38,913 bases of DNA, from NCBI RefSeq assembly GCF_020532625.1, contig NZ_JAJAUY010000050.1:1-38913 (forward strand). Reading direction: 5' to 3'. Positions 25,525 through 33,703 of the stretch are shown here, one piece after another. A program made the translations under genes and the position numbers. The stretch's first letter is position 1, and each line of letters starts with the position of its first letter. The notes below the pieces were generated by a model. That model was not told the origin of the DNA. It searched no databases and worked only from the letters and a program-made list of their open reading frames with translations. Origin of the DNA: Streptomyces antimicrobicus. Its GTDB lineage: Bacteria > Actinomycetota > Actinomycetes > Streptomycetales > Streptomycetaceae.

Positions 25525-26712
25525 ATGACTGAAGTCGTTGCCTTCCCCCAGAGCCGCACCTGCCCCTACCACCCCCCACAGGCCTATCAGCCCCTGCGCG
25601 AATCGCGCCCGCTGTCCCGGGTCACGCTCTTCGACGGACGCCCGGTCTGGGTGGTGACCGGGCACGCCGAGGCGCGCGCCCTGCTGAGTGACGAACGGCT
25701 GTCCTCCGACCGGGAGAACGGCAACTTCCCGATGCCCACCCGCCGCTTCAAGGGCCTGCGCAGCCGCCGGGCGGCCCTGCTGGGCGTGGACGACCCCGAG
25801 CACAACGTCCAGCGCCGGATGCTGATCCCGAGCTTCACGGTCAAGCGGACCGCGGCCCTGCGGCCGTGGATCCAGCGGACCGTGGACCAGCTGATCGACG
25901 ACATGGTGGCCCGCGGCTCCTCCGCCGAGCTCGTCGGCGCCTTCGCCCTGCCGGTGCCGTCCAGGGTGATCTGCGGCCTGCTCGGGGTGCCGTACGAGGA
26001 CCACGAGTTCTTCCAGGAGCAGTCGCGGCGGCTGCTGCGCGGCCCCGAGCCCTCGGACGTGGAGCAGGCGCGCGACCGGCTCGACGCGTACCTGCGGGAC
26101 CTGATCGGGCGCAAGCGCGCGGCACCGGGCGACGGGCTGCTGGACGAGCTGATCGCCGACCGCCTGGAGAACGGCGAGCTGGACGTGGAGGAGCTGGTCG
26201 CGATCGCCGCGGTCCTGCTGATCGCCGGCCACGAGACGACCGCGAACATGATCTCGCTGGGCACCTTCACCCTGCTGCGGCACCCTGAGCAACTGGCGGA
26301 GCTGCGCGCCGATCCGTCCCTGCTTCCGGCGGCCGTGGAGGAGCTGATGCGGTTCCTGTCCATCGCGGACGGGATGCTGCGGGTGGCCACGGCGGACATC
26401 GAGGTCGGCGGGAGCGTCATCCGCAAGGACGACGGGGTCGTCTTCCCGACCTCGGTGATCAACCGCGACGAGTCGGTCTACGCCGCCCCGGACACGCTGG
26501 ACTGGCACCGCTCGGCCCGGCACCACGTGGCGTTCGGCTTCGGCATCCACCAGTGCCTGGGCCAGAACCTGGCGCGGGCCGAGCTGGAGATCGCCCTCGG
26601 CACGCTCTTCGCCCGCCTGCCCGGGCTGCGGCTGGCCGCGCCGCCGGAGGAGATCCCGTTCAAGCCGGGCGACACCATCCAGGGGATGGTCGAGCTCCCG
26701 GTGGCCTGGTGA
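25525..26712 (+). CDS. Cytochrome P450
   Basis: The 395-residue soluble bacterial P450 has the I-helix oxygen-activation motif LLIAGHETTAN near residue 232, the K-helix ExxR in EELMRF, and the heme-binding loop FGFGIHQCLGQNLARAE with the ligand Cys at about residue 344. It is of normal length and apparently intact. ATG 25525 has GAGGTG upstream. Its stop overlaps the ferredoxin start (GTGA), giving a matched redox pair. The N terminus and sequence resemble the CYP105/107-type actinobacterial P450s, but no substrate is inferred. Confidence 0.96.
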   Translation: MTEVVAFPQSRTCPYHPPQAYQPLRESRPLSRVTLFDGRPVWVVTGHAEARALLSDERLSSDRENGNFPMPTRRFKGLRSRRAALLGVDDPEHNVQRRMLIPSFTVKRTAALRPWIQRTVDQLIDDMVARGSSAELVGAFALPVPSRVICGLLGVPYEDHEFFQEQSRRLLRGPEPSDVEQARDRLDAYLRDLIGRKRAAPGDGLLDELIADRLENGELDVEELVAIAAVLLIAGHETTANMISLGTFTLLRHPEQLAELRADPSLLPAAVEELMRFLSIADGMLRVATADIEVGGSVIRKDDGVVFPTSVINRDESVYAAPDTLDWHRSARHHVAFGFGIHQCLGQNLARAELEIALGTLFARLPGLRLAAPPEEIPFKPGDTIQGMVELPVAW

Positions 26713-26930
26713 CGGCGGCGGCGCCGGCCGGGCCGGTGCGGATCCGGATCGACCGGGAGCGGTGCATCGGGGCGGGCCAGTGCGCCCTGACCGCGCCCGA
26801 GGTGTTCACCCAGGACGACGACGGCTTCGGCGCGCTGCTGCCGGGCCGGGAGGACGGCGGCGGCAGCGCCCTGGTCCGGGAGGCCGCCCGGGCGTGCCCG
26901 GTGGCGGCCGTCAGCGTCCGCCGGCGCTGA
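26709..26930 (+). CDS. 3Fe-4S ferredoxin
   Basis: The 73-residue protein has CIGAGQC and a later CPVAAV, giving the C-x5-C...C-P pattern of the 3Fe-4S ferredoxins that deliver electrons to actinobacterial P450s. GTG 26709 overlaps the P450 stop by four bases, so translation is coupled. Its last 20 bp overlap the convergent tetR gene. Confidence 0.94.
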   Translation: MTAAAPAGPVRIRIDRERCIGAGQCALTAPEVFTQDDDGFGALLPGREDGGGSALVREAARACPVAAVSVRRR

Positions 26931-27684
26931 GCAGCTGCGTCCCGGCCCGGGCGGCGGCCGCCGCCGCCCGGGCCGCACGGCGCGGCAGGGCCGGGTCGGG
27001 AGCGGCCCGCAGCAGGAGCAGCTCGTGGTACACCGGTGCGGTCGCGGTGACGAGCACGGCCCGGGCGTCGGTGTCCGCCGGCAGCTCCCCTCGCGCCACG
27101 GCGCGCTCCACGACGACCGCGCAGCGGTCGTAGCGGTCCGCCCAGAACCGGCTCAGCGCGGCGGCCGCCTCCGGCGAGCGGAAGGACACGGCGATCAGGG
27201 CCGTGGTGAGGGTCGCGCCGGCGGCGAGGGCGTCGTAGGCCTCCTGGCACAGGGCCGTCAGGTCGTCCTCCAGCGTGCCCGTGTCGGGCGGGCTCCAGGT
27301 GTCGTCGGCGGCCGCGTCGAGCACGTCGGCCAGCAGGCCGCCCACGTCCCGCCAGCGCCGGTAGACCGTCGTGCGGTGCACGCCGGCGCGTTCGGCGACC
27401 GCGTCCACGGTCAGGCCATCGTAGCCGGCCTCCAGCAGCAGCGCGCCGACCGCTTCCAGCACCTGCGTCCGTACGCGTGCGCTGCGGCCGCCGGTACGGC
27501 GCCGGGGTGCGGCCGGCGGCGCTTCGGGGGCGAGCCGGGAGCCGGGTCCTGCCCCGGGTCCGGCCCCGGGTCCGGCCTCGGGTGCGGCCTCGGGTGCGGG
27601 CTCAGGACCGGGTTCGGATCCGGCCTCGGCGCCGGGTTCAGGACCGGGTTCGGAATTGCCGCTTGCGGGCGTCGTCGCTCTCAT
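26911..27684 (-). CDS. TetR-family transcriptional regulator with low-complexity N terminus
   Basis: The HTH lies at about residues 75-120 (VLEAVGALLLEAGYDGLTVDAVAERAG and HRTTVYRRW), followed by a helical ligand-binding domain. It is divergent from the ABC-F/vgb operon across 45 bp that contains an inverted repeat, so it is the probable repressor of that operon. The first 60 or so residues are a repetitive Pro/Glu/Gly/Ala tract encoded by tandem 6- to 12-bp units at about 27538-27655. The only ATG in frame is 27684, and no good start codon lies between the tract and the HTH except a GTG inside the HTH. Confidence 0.92.
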   Translation of the reverse strand: MRATTPASGNSEPGPEPGAEAGSEPGPEPAPEAAPEAGPGAGPGAGPGSRLAPEAPPAAPRRRTGGRSARVRTQVLEAVGALLLEAGYDGLTVDAVAERAGVHRTTVYRRWRDVGGLLADVLDAAADDTWSPPDTGTLEDDLTALCQEAYDALAAGATLTTALIAVSFRSPEAAAALSRFWADRYDRCAVVVERAVARGELPADTDARAVLVTATAPVYHELLLLRAAPDPALPRRAARAAAAAARAGTQLLSAGGR

Positions 27685-27693
27685 GCCACGATC

Positions 27694-27717
27694 TTAACGC
27701 AACATCAGTCGCCTTAA
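27694..27717. promoter_or_regulatory. Inverted repeat, candidate TetR operator
   Basis: TTAACGC (27694-27700) and GCCTTAA (27711-27717) form a 24-bp dyad with one mismatch per arm, extended by one C/G pair on the outside. It sits between the divergent tetR start and the ribosome site of the upstream ORF, where a repressor would block both directions. Confidence 0.6.
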
Positions 27718-27729
27718 GGAGTGATTCCG

Positions 27730-27900
27730 ATGGTCGTCCGCCACGTCTCCGACCGTTCCGCCCTGCCCGTGCCCCCTCCCGCCCCCTCGGAGCCGCCGCA
27801 TGACCGCCACCTTCACCACCCCGCCCACGCCCCGGTCCACGACCCGGCGGCCCACGACCCGGCCGACCGCCCGCTCCACCGCCCAGGTCACCGCGCGTGA
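27730..27900 (+). CDS. 56-codon upstream ORF overlapping the ABC-F start (possible leader peptide)
   Basis: ATG 27730 has an excellent ribosome site, AAGGAG with eight bases of spacing, and the frame stays open to TGA 27900. The peptide begins MVVRHVSDRSALPVPPP and becomes His/Pro/Asp-rich. The last 101 bp overlap the ABC-F gene in a different frame, and the ABC-F ATG (27800) lies inside it. Leader ORFs that sense ribosome stalling are known upstream of ABC-F and other ribosome-protection resistance genes. Whether this one does so is inference. It could also simply be a misplaced start. Confidence 0.5.
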   Translation: MVVRHVSDRSALPVPPPAPSEPPHDRHLHHPAHAPVHDPAAHDPADRPLHRPGHRA

Positions 27901-29497
27901 CCTCACCAAGTCCTACGCGGGACGCCTCGTCCTCGACTCCGTCAGCTGCTCGGTCCCCGCGGGCGGACGCCTGGCGGTCGTCGGCGAGAACGGCTCCGGC
28001 AAGTCCACCCTGCTCCGGCTCCTGGCCGGCGTCGAACGCCCCGACAGCGGCGAGGTGTTCGTCCGCGCCGACGGCGGGCTCGGCCACCTCGCGCAGGAGG
28101 AGCACCTCCCGGCGCACCTGACGGTCCAGCAGGTCGTCGACCGCGCCCTGGCGGACCTCCACGCGATGGAGCGCCGGATGCGCGCCCTGGAGGCGGAGAT
28201 GGGCCCCGACCCGGCCCCCGCCCTGCTCACCGAGTACGCCGATCTGCTCACCGCGTTCGAACTGCGCGGCGGCTACGACGCCGACGCCCGCGTCGAGCGC
28301 GCCCTGGACGGCCTGGGGCTGCTCGCCCTGCCGCGCGGACGCGCCGTGGGCGGGCTCTCCGGCGGCGAACAGGTCAGGCTGCGGCTGGCGGCGCTGCTCG
28401 CGGCCGCCCCGGAGGTCCTGCTGCTCGACGAGCCGACGAACCACCTCGACGACTCCGCCCTGACCTGGCTGGAGGAGCACCTGCGCACCCGCCGCGGCAC
28501 CACCGTCGCCGTCTCCCACGACCGCGTCTTCCTCGACCGGTTCGCCACCGGCGTGCTGGAGGTCGACGGCGACCTGCACCGCGCCGTCCGCCACGGCCCC
28601 GGATACGCCGGCTACCTCGCCGAGCGGGCCGCCGACCGGCGCCGCCGCGCCGAGGCGCACACCGCCTGGCGGACGGAGGTGGACCGGCTGCGGGAGAGCG
28701 TCGCCACGACGGCCCGCCGGGTGGCACCCGGCCGGGAGCGCAAGGACGGCAACAAGATGGCCTACGACCGGGCCGCCGGCCGGGTCCAGCAGTCCCTCGC
28801 CGGCCGGGTGCGCAGCGCCCGCGAACGGCTGGACCGGCTGCTCGCCGCGCCCGTGCCCGCGCCGCCGGAGCCGCTGCGGTTCACGCCCGCGCTGCGCGCG
28901 GCGGGCGGCCGGGGCGTGCTGGTCGAGGCCGAAGGGGTCGCGGTCGCCGGCCGCCTCGCCCCGGTCGACCTGAGCCTCGCGGCCGGCGACCGACTGCTGG
29001 TCACGGGCGCCAACGGCGCCGGCAAGAGCACGCTGCTGGACGTCCTGGCCGGCCGGACCGCCCCCGACGGCGGGCGGATCGTACGGCACGGCCGCACCGG
29101 GCTGCTCGCCCAGCGCACCGAGTCCGGTCCGCCCGGGCGCACCGTGCTCGCGGCGTACGCGCACGGGCGCCCCGGCACGGCCGAGGAGCACGCCGAACGG
29201 CTGCTCGGGCTGGGCCTGTTCGCCCGCGAGCGGCTCGACGTACCGGTCGGCTCCCTGTCGGCGGGTCAGCGGCAACGCCTCGCCCTGGCCCGGCTGGTCG
29301 GCGACCCCGTCGACGTCCTGCTGCTCGACGAGCCGACGAACCACCTGTCCTCGGCCCTGGCGGAGGAGCTGGAGGCGGCACTGGCGGGCTTCCCCGGGGC
29401 GGTGGTCGTGGTCAGCCACGACCGGCGCCTGCGAAACCGCTGGCAGGGCCGCCACCTGACCCTCCTCTCCCCCGGCCCCCTCCCGCCCTCCCCCTGA
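27800..29497 (+). CDS. ABC-F ATPase, probable antibiotic-resistance ribosome protection protein
   Basis: The 565-residue soluble protein has two ABC domains and no membrane segment. The first has VGENGSGKST near 60, LSGGEQVRL near 187 and LLLDEPTNHLDD near 207. The second has TGANGAGKST near 400, LSAGQRQRLAL near 486 and LLLDEPTNHL near 508. The inter-domain linker (about 270-360) is Arg-rich. This layout is that of ABC-F proteins that dislodge antibiotics from the 50S subunit (Vga/Msr/VmlR types) or modulate translation. The downstream virginiamycin B lyase suggests streptogramin as the relevant drug. ATG 27800 has GGAG eight bases upstream. The first 30 residues are a Thr/Arg/Pro-rich extension. 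Confidence 0.92.
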   Translation: MTATFTTPPTPRSTTRRPTTRPTARSTAQVTARDLTKSYAGRLVLDSVSCSVPAGGRLAVVGENGSGKSTLLRLLAGVERPDSGEVFVRADGGLGHLAQEEHLPAHLTVQQVVDRALADLHAMERRMRALEAEMGPDPAPALLTEYADLLTAFELRGGYDADARVERALDGLGLLALPRGRAVGGLSGGEQVRLRLAALLAAAPEVLLLDEPTNHLDDSALTWLEEHLRTRRGTTVAVSHDRVFLDRFATGVLEVDGDLHRAVRHGPGYAGYLAERAADRRRRAEAHTAWRTEVDRLRESVATTARRVAPGRERKDGNKMAYDRAAGRVQQSLAGRVRSARERLDRLLAAPVPAPPEPLRFTPALRAAGGRGVLVEAEGVAVAGRLAPVDLSLAAGDRLLVTGANGAGKSTLLDVLAGRTAPDGGRIVRHGRTGLLAQRTESGPPGRTVLAAYAHGRPGTAEEHAERLLGLGLFARERLDVPVGSLSAGQRQRLALARLVGDPVDVLLLDEPTNHLSSALAEELEAALAGFPGAVVVVSHDRRLRNRWQGRHLTLLSPGPLPPSP

Positions 29498-29509
29498 CCA
29501 GGAGCCCGC

Positions 29510-30424
29510 ATGCCCGCCCGTACCGTGCCCGCCCCCGTCCTGACCCGCCTGCGGGTCTTCCCCGTCGCCGAGCCCGCCTCCGGCCCGTACGGCATCGCGC
29601 CCGGTCCCGACGGTGCCCTGTGGTGCACGCTCGTGCACACCGGGCGGATCGCCCGCCTCACCCCCGCCGGGGACCTGACCGAGTTCCCCCTCGACTCCCC
29701 CGACTGCGGGCCCAGCGTGATCGCGCCGGGCCCCGACGGGGCCCTGTGGTTCACGCGGATGCGCGACCACCGCATCGGCCGGATCACCCCCGACGGCCGG
29801 ACGGCCTCGTTCGCCCTGCCCACCCCCGGCGCCGGCCCGTACGGCATCACGGCCGGGCCGGACGGCGCGCTCTGGTTCACCCAGCTGAACGCCGACCGGA
29901 TCGGGCGGATCACCTGCGACGGCGAGATCACCGAGGTCCCGCTGCCCGTGGCGGGCGGCTTCCCCTCCATGATCACGACCGGCCCGGACGGCGCGCTGTG
30001 GTGCACCCTCAACCGGGCCGGTGCCCTCGCCCGGATCACGCCCGGCGGCGAGGTCGCCGTCCACCGGCTGCCCACGGCGGGCGCCGCGCCCGTCGGGCTG
30101 GCGGCCGGGCCGGACGGCGCGCTGTGGTGCGCCGAGATCGGCGCGGGCCGCATCGCCCGGGTCGCACCGGGCGGCGAGGTCACCGAGTTCGCGCTGCCGG
30201 ACCCCGCCTGCCGCCCGCACGCGGTCACCGCGGGGCCGGACGGGGCCTGCTGGTTCACGGCGTGGGCCACCGGCCGCGTCGGGCGGATCACGGCGGAGGG
30301 ACAGGTGACCGAGTACGCCCTGCCCGACGCCGGGGCCGAACCCCACGGCTTGGCGTTCGGACCCGACGGCGCCCTGTACACGGCCCTGGAGCACGGCGGG
30401 ATCGCCCGGCTCGCGTTCGCGTGA
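29510..30424 (+). CDS. vgb: Virginiamycin B lyase (streptogramin B lyase)
   Basis: The enzyme opens the ring of type B streptogramins by eliminative cleavage of the ester bond. The 304-residue protein is a seven-bladed propeller built of repeated GPDGALWFT..IGRIT units. Family active-site residues are present with a constant offset of nine from the staphylococcal numbering as I recall it: His237 (RPH), Glu277 and His279 (EPH), and Glu294 (ALEH). The neighbouring WFTEW of known Vgb is WFTAW here. ATG 29510 has AGGAG upstream and follows the ABC-F stop by 12 bp, so the two form an operon. Confidence 0.93.
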   Translation: MPARTVPAPVLTRLRVFPVAEPASGPYGIAPGPDGALWCTLVHTGRIARLTPAGDLTEFPLDSPDCGPSVIAPGPDGALWFTRMRDHRIGRITPDGRTASFALPTPGAGPYGITAGPDGALWFTQLNADRIGRITCDGEITEVPLPVAGGFPSMITTGPDGALWCTLNRAGALARITPGGEVAVHRLPTAGAAPVGLAAGPDGALWCAEIGAGRIARVAPGGEVTEFALPDPACRPHAVTAGPDGACWFTAWATGRVGRITAEGQVTEYALPDAGAEPHGLAFGPDGALYTALEHGGIARLAFA

Positions 30425-30471
30425 GGGAGCCGCGGGGCGGCGCTCGCGACCGGCCGGCCGGGGTCCGGCGC

Positions 30472-30480
30472 TGGTAAAAT
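30472..30480 (+). promoter_or_regulatory. Extended -10 promoter of the DEAD-box helicase gene
   Basis: TGGTAAAAT is a good extended -10 (TGn-TAAAAT), an A/T-rich island in very GC-rich DNA. A transcript would start near 30487 and carry a leader of about 107 nt. No clear -35 is seen. Confidence 0.6.
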
Positions 30481-30501
30481 GGCCGGACGCTTACGACGCA
30501 G

Positions 30502-30585
30502 CCGGGGCCCGTACCGCGAGGGTACGGGCCCCGGTCCGTGCCGGGTGCCGGGACGGGGAAGTCCCGGATGCCGGGACGAGGAAGG
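30502..30585 (+). promoter_or_regulatory. Structured 5' leader with alternative hairpins before the helicase start
   Basis: A 14-bp perfect hairpin spans 30502-30534 (loop GCGAG). Then CCGGGAC at 30548-30554, GTCCCGG at 30561-30567 and CCGGGAC at 30571-30577 allow two exclusive 7-bp hairpins sharing the middle arm. The second ends right next to the ribosome site GAGGAAGG at 30578-30585. The first hairpin could also end transcription of the vgb operon. Regulatory function is inferred. Confidence 0.5.
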
Positions 30586-30593
30586 TTTCTCTG

Positions 30594-31997
30594 ATGAACG
30601 CGAAGCGCGAGTTCGCGCTGCCGGAAACGACCACGCCGGGCCCGCCGCCGGTGGCGTCGTTCGCCGACCTCGGGCTGCCGCCGGAACTGGAGCGGACGCT
30701 GGCCGAGCAGGCGGTTCAGGAGCCGTTCCCGATCCAGGCGGTCACCCTGCCGGCCGCGCTGGCCGGTCGCGACGTCCTGGGCCGGGCCCGGACCGGCTCC
30801 GGCAAGACCCTCGCGTTCGGACTGGCGCTGCTGGCGCGCACGGCGGGCCGCCGGGCGGCGGCCAAGCGGCCGCTCGCGCTGGTGCTGGTGCCGACGCGGG
30901 AGCTCGCCCAGCAGGTCGCCGACGCCCTGGACCCGTACGCGGCGGCGCTCGGCCTGCGGCTGGCGACGGCCGTCGGCGGGCTCCACATCGGCCGGCAGGC
31001 CACCGCGCTCAAGGCCGGCGCCGAGGTGCTGATCGCCACCCCGGGCCGGCTGGCCGACCTGGTCGGGCGCCGGGACTGCCGACTGGACGACGTACGGATC
31101 ACCGTGCTGGACGAGGCGGACCAGATGTGCGACCTGGGCTTCCTGCCGCAGGTCCTGGAGATCCTCGGCCAGGTGCGGCCCGACGGCCAGCGGCTGCTGT
31201 TCTCGGCCACGCTGGACAAGAACGTGGACCGGCTGGTCCACGAACACCTCGAGGACCCGGTGGTCGCGGCGGTCGACGCCGCGGCGGGCGCGGTCACCAC
31301 GATGGAACACCACGTGCTGCACGTCCACGGCGCCGACAAGCAGCGCACCGCCACCGAGATCGCGGCGCGGGAGGGGCGGGTGCTGATGTTCCTGGACACC
31401 AAGCACGCCGTCGACCGGTTCACCCGGCACCTGCGCGGCAGCGGGATCCGGGCGGCGGCCCTGCACAGCGGGAAGTCGCAGCCGCAGCGCACGCACACGC
31501 TGGAGCAGTTCCAGCAGGGAGAGGTCACGGTCCTGGTCGCCACGAACGTGGCGGCCCGCGGCATCCACGTGGACGCCCTCGACCTGGTCGTCAACGTGGA
31601 CCCGCCGGCCGACGCCAAGGACTACCTGCACCGCGGCGGGCGCACCGCGCGGGCCGGGGAGTCCGGGCGCGTGGTCACCCTGGTCACGGCCGGCCAGCGC
31701 AAGGACGTGAGCCGGCTGATGACGGAGGCCGGGGTCCGCCCGACGGTCACCGCGGTGCGCCCGGGCGACGCCGAACTGGCCCGGATCACCGGCGCCCGGC
31801 AGCCTTCCGGCGTGCCGCTGCCCGGCAGCACGGCGCCGGCGGCGGACCCCGGCGCCGCGGCGGGCGCCGCGACCACCCTCGGCTTCCGCGGCCGCGGCAG
31901 CAGCCCGGGCGGCCGGGCCAAGGAGTCCCGCAAGAGCGCGGAGGCCCGCAAGCTGGCCGAGGCCCGGCGCGCGGCGAAGGTGCGGCGGGGGCGCTGA
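30594..31997 (+). CDS. DEAD-box ATP-dependent RNA helicase
   Basis: The 467-residue protein carries all core motifs in order: Q motif FADLGLPPELERTL..EPFPIQ, motif I ARTGSGKT near 65, motif Ia PTRELA, TPGRL, motif II LDEADQM near 173, motif III SAT, and the C-terminal HSGK, ATNVAARGIHVD and HRGGRTARAG. It unwinds structured RNA, often in ribosome assembly or cold adaptation. The tail of about 60 residues is Lys/Arg-rich. ATG 30594 has GAGGAAGG upstream. The 5' leader can form alternative hairpins next to that site. Confidence 0.96.
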   Translation: MNAKREFALPETTTPGPPPVASFADLGLPPELERTLAEQAVQEPFPIQAVTLPAALAGRDVLGRARTGSGKTLAFGLALLARTAGRRAAAKRPLALVLVPTRELAQQVADALDPYAAALGLRLATAVGGLHIGRQATALKAGAEVLIATPGRLADLVGRRDCRLDDVRITVLDEADQMCDLGFLPQVLEILGQVRPDGQRLLFSATLDKNVDRLVHEHLEDPVVAAVDAAAGAVTTMEHHVLHVHGADKQRTATEIAAREGRVLMFLDTKHAVDRFTRHLRGSGIRAAALHSGKSQPQRTHTLEQFQQGEVTVLVATNVAARGIHVDALDLVVNVDPPADAKDYLHRGGRTARAGESGRVVTLVTAGQRKDVSRLMTEAGVRPTVTAVRPGDAELARITGARQPSGVPLPGSTAPAADPGAAAGAATTLGFRGRGSSPGGRAKESRKSAEARKLAEARRAAKVRRGR

Positions 31998-32091
31998 CGC
32001 TGGCGACGGGGACGGGACCCGACGAGGGCCGCTGACGACGGGCTCGGCCGCGGCGGAGCGGGCACAGGCGGCGAGGCGGGCGGCGAGGGGG

Positions 32092-32165
32092 GCGGAGCGG
32101 CTGGATTCGAACCAGCGTGGTCCGGTTTTGGAGACCGGCACGACGACCTCTGCGCTACGACTCCG
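32092..32165 (-). tRNA. Atypical tRNA, anticodon CCA (Trp-like)
   Basis: The anticodon arm CCGGU-CUCCAAA-ACCGG gives anticodon CCA. The T arm GCUGG-UUCGAAU-CCAGC is perfect. The D arm is GCG-rich and shares the string GTAGCGCAGAGGTCGTCG with the tRNA at 33704. The acceptor pairs CGGAGU with GCUCCG but has a C-C opposition and one extra base before the D arm. If flanking bases are counted the stem can instead be drawn as GGCGGAG/CTCCGCC with two extra bases on the 3' side. No CCA end is encoded. It may be a real divergent tRNA or a decaying copy. Confidence 0.7.
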
Positions 32166-32218
32166 CCCTTGCGGCTGATGCTAGGCCATCGGCCCGGGAC
32201 CGGTGCCGGGCACCCCCG

Positions 32219-33634
32219 TCACCAGGCCGCCTCCTGGTAGTCCTTGAGGAACACGCCCGCCAGCGGTGCGCCCGCCTCGCCGCGCACGATGGGGTCGTAG
32301 ACGCGCGCAGCGCCGTCGACGACGTCCAGCGGGGTGCGGAAGCCGCTGCGCGCGATCCGCTCCTTGCGGGGCGCCGGGTTCTCGTCGGTGATCCATCCGG
32401 TGTCGACGCTGCACATGTGGACGCCGTGCGCGGCGAGTTCGGGGCCGCTGGTGCGGGTCAGCATGTTGAGGGCGGCCTTGGCCATGTTGGTGTGCGGGTG
32501 CCCGGACGTCTTGCGGCGCACCGTGAACCGCCCTTCCACGGCGGTCACGTTGACGACGTACCGGTGCGGGCGGGGCGAGGCCAGCAGCAGCGGCAGCAGC
32601 CGGTCCACCAGCAGCGCGGGGGCGAGCGCGTTGACGAGCTGGGTCTCCAGCAGCTCGGCCGGATCGAGCTCGCCGAGCCGGGCCGACCAGGAGTTGGCGG
32701 GGGCGGGGTCGGGCAGCAGGCCCGCCTCGTCGGCCTCGTCCAGGACCAGGGCCAGCGCACCGGAAGTGCCGCTGCCGGGGCCGTCCAGGGCCCGCAGGGG
32801 CTCGTACCCGGGGGCCCGCCACACCCGGCCGGGGCCGGGGAGCGCCGTCCGCTCGCCGTCGGCGAGCAGCGCGTAGGACTCCGGCGGGCGGCGGACGGTC
32901 TGGGCGGCGTTGTTGACGAGGATGTCCAGGGGCTCGCCCTCGGCGCGCAGCCGCTCGCACAGGCCCAGGACCTGGCGGGGGTCGCGCAGGTCCACGGCGA
33001 CGACGGTGAGCCGGTCCAGCCACCGCTCGCTGCCCGGGGCGGCGCGGAAACGGGCGAGGGTGTCCTGCGGGAAGCGGCTGGTGACGAGCAGTTCGGCGCC
33101 GTCGCGCAGCATCATCAGGGCCAGCTGGAAGCCGATCTTGACCCGGCCTCCGGTGAGCAGCGCGCGCCGGCCGGTCAGGTCGCAGCTCATGCGGCGGCGG
33201 GCGGTGTGGTCGGCGGCGCAGCCGGGGCACAGCCGGTGGTAGTGCCCGTCGACCTCGCGGTAGAAGGACTTGCAGACGTAGCAGCGCTGGGGCCGCAGCA
33301 GCACTCCGGCCGTGCGGGAGACGGCCGCGGTCGCCAGCGGCGCGTCCTCGCGCCGGTCGGGCGCTCCGGTGGCCGTCGCGGTGAGGACCGCGGCGTCGGC
33401 GGCGGCGCGTTCCTCGGCGCGGCTGCGGCGCCGGCGGTGGCGGCCGTCGCGGGCGAAGGAGGAGGCGACCTGTTCGGCCCGTAGCCGGACCGGGTCGTCC
33501 GGGGGCAGGGCGCGCAGCTTGCGGATCGTACGGTCGAAGTCCTCCAGCTCCTGCGCGGTCAGGGCCTGCGCGCCGCCGGCCTGCGCGCCGCCGCTCCGCT
33601 CGCCGGGCGTCCCCGCGCTGCTCCGCTCCGCCAA
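32219..33634 (-). CDS. Zinc-ribbon short-chain dehydrogenase/reductase-like protein, atypical active site
   Basis: The C-terminal 320 or so residues form an SDR Rossmann domain: LTGGRVKIGFQLALMMLRDGA, then VDLRDP, DILVNNAAQT and VNVTAVEG. The catalytic Tyr-x3-Lys site reads TNMAK, so Tyr appears replaced by Thr. In front is a zinc-ribbon motif CYVC..CPGC and a charged N-terminal region. The start is uncertain: the frame is open back to ATG 33745, but that lies inside the tRNA at 33704-33776 and encodes tRNA-derived peptide. TTG 33634 is the first start-like codon after the tRNA, with a poor ribosome site. The substrate is unknown. Confidence 0.8.
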   Translation of the reverse strand: MAERSSAGTPGERSGGAQAGGAQALTAQELEDFDRTIRKLRALPPDDPVRLRAEQVASSFARDGRHRRRRSRAEERAAADAAVLTATATGAPDRREDAPLATAAVSRTAGVLLRPQRCYVCKSFYREVDGHYHRLCPGCAADHTARRRMSCDLTGRRALLTGGRVKIGFQLALMMLRDGAELLVTSRFPQDTLARFRAAPGSERWLDRLTVVAVDLRDPRQVLGLCERLRAEGEPLDILVNNAAQTVRRPPESYALLADGERTALPGPGRVWRAPGYEPLRALDGPGSGTSGALALVLDEADEAGLLPDPAPANSWSARLGELDPAELLETQLVNALAPALLVDRLLPLLLASPRPHRYVVNVTAVEGRFTVRRKTSGHPHTNMAKAALNMLTRTSGPELAAHGVHMCSVDTGWITDENPAPRKERIARSGFRTPLDVVDGAARVYDPIVRGEAGAPLAGVFLKDYQEAAW

Positions 33635-33703
33635 CTCCCCCGCCGCCCCACCGGTGTCCGTACGCCTGGCCGCCGACGGGCGGGGCCTGCTGTGTCTGGG
33701 CTG

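Noticed and set aside
27638..30394. 918-codon minus-strand frame opposite the ABC-F and vgb genes
   Set aside because: It is the mirror of two well-supported genes in GC-rich DNA; its sequence is low complexity and has no motifs.
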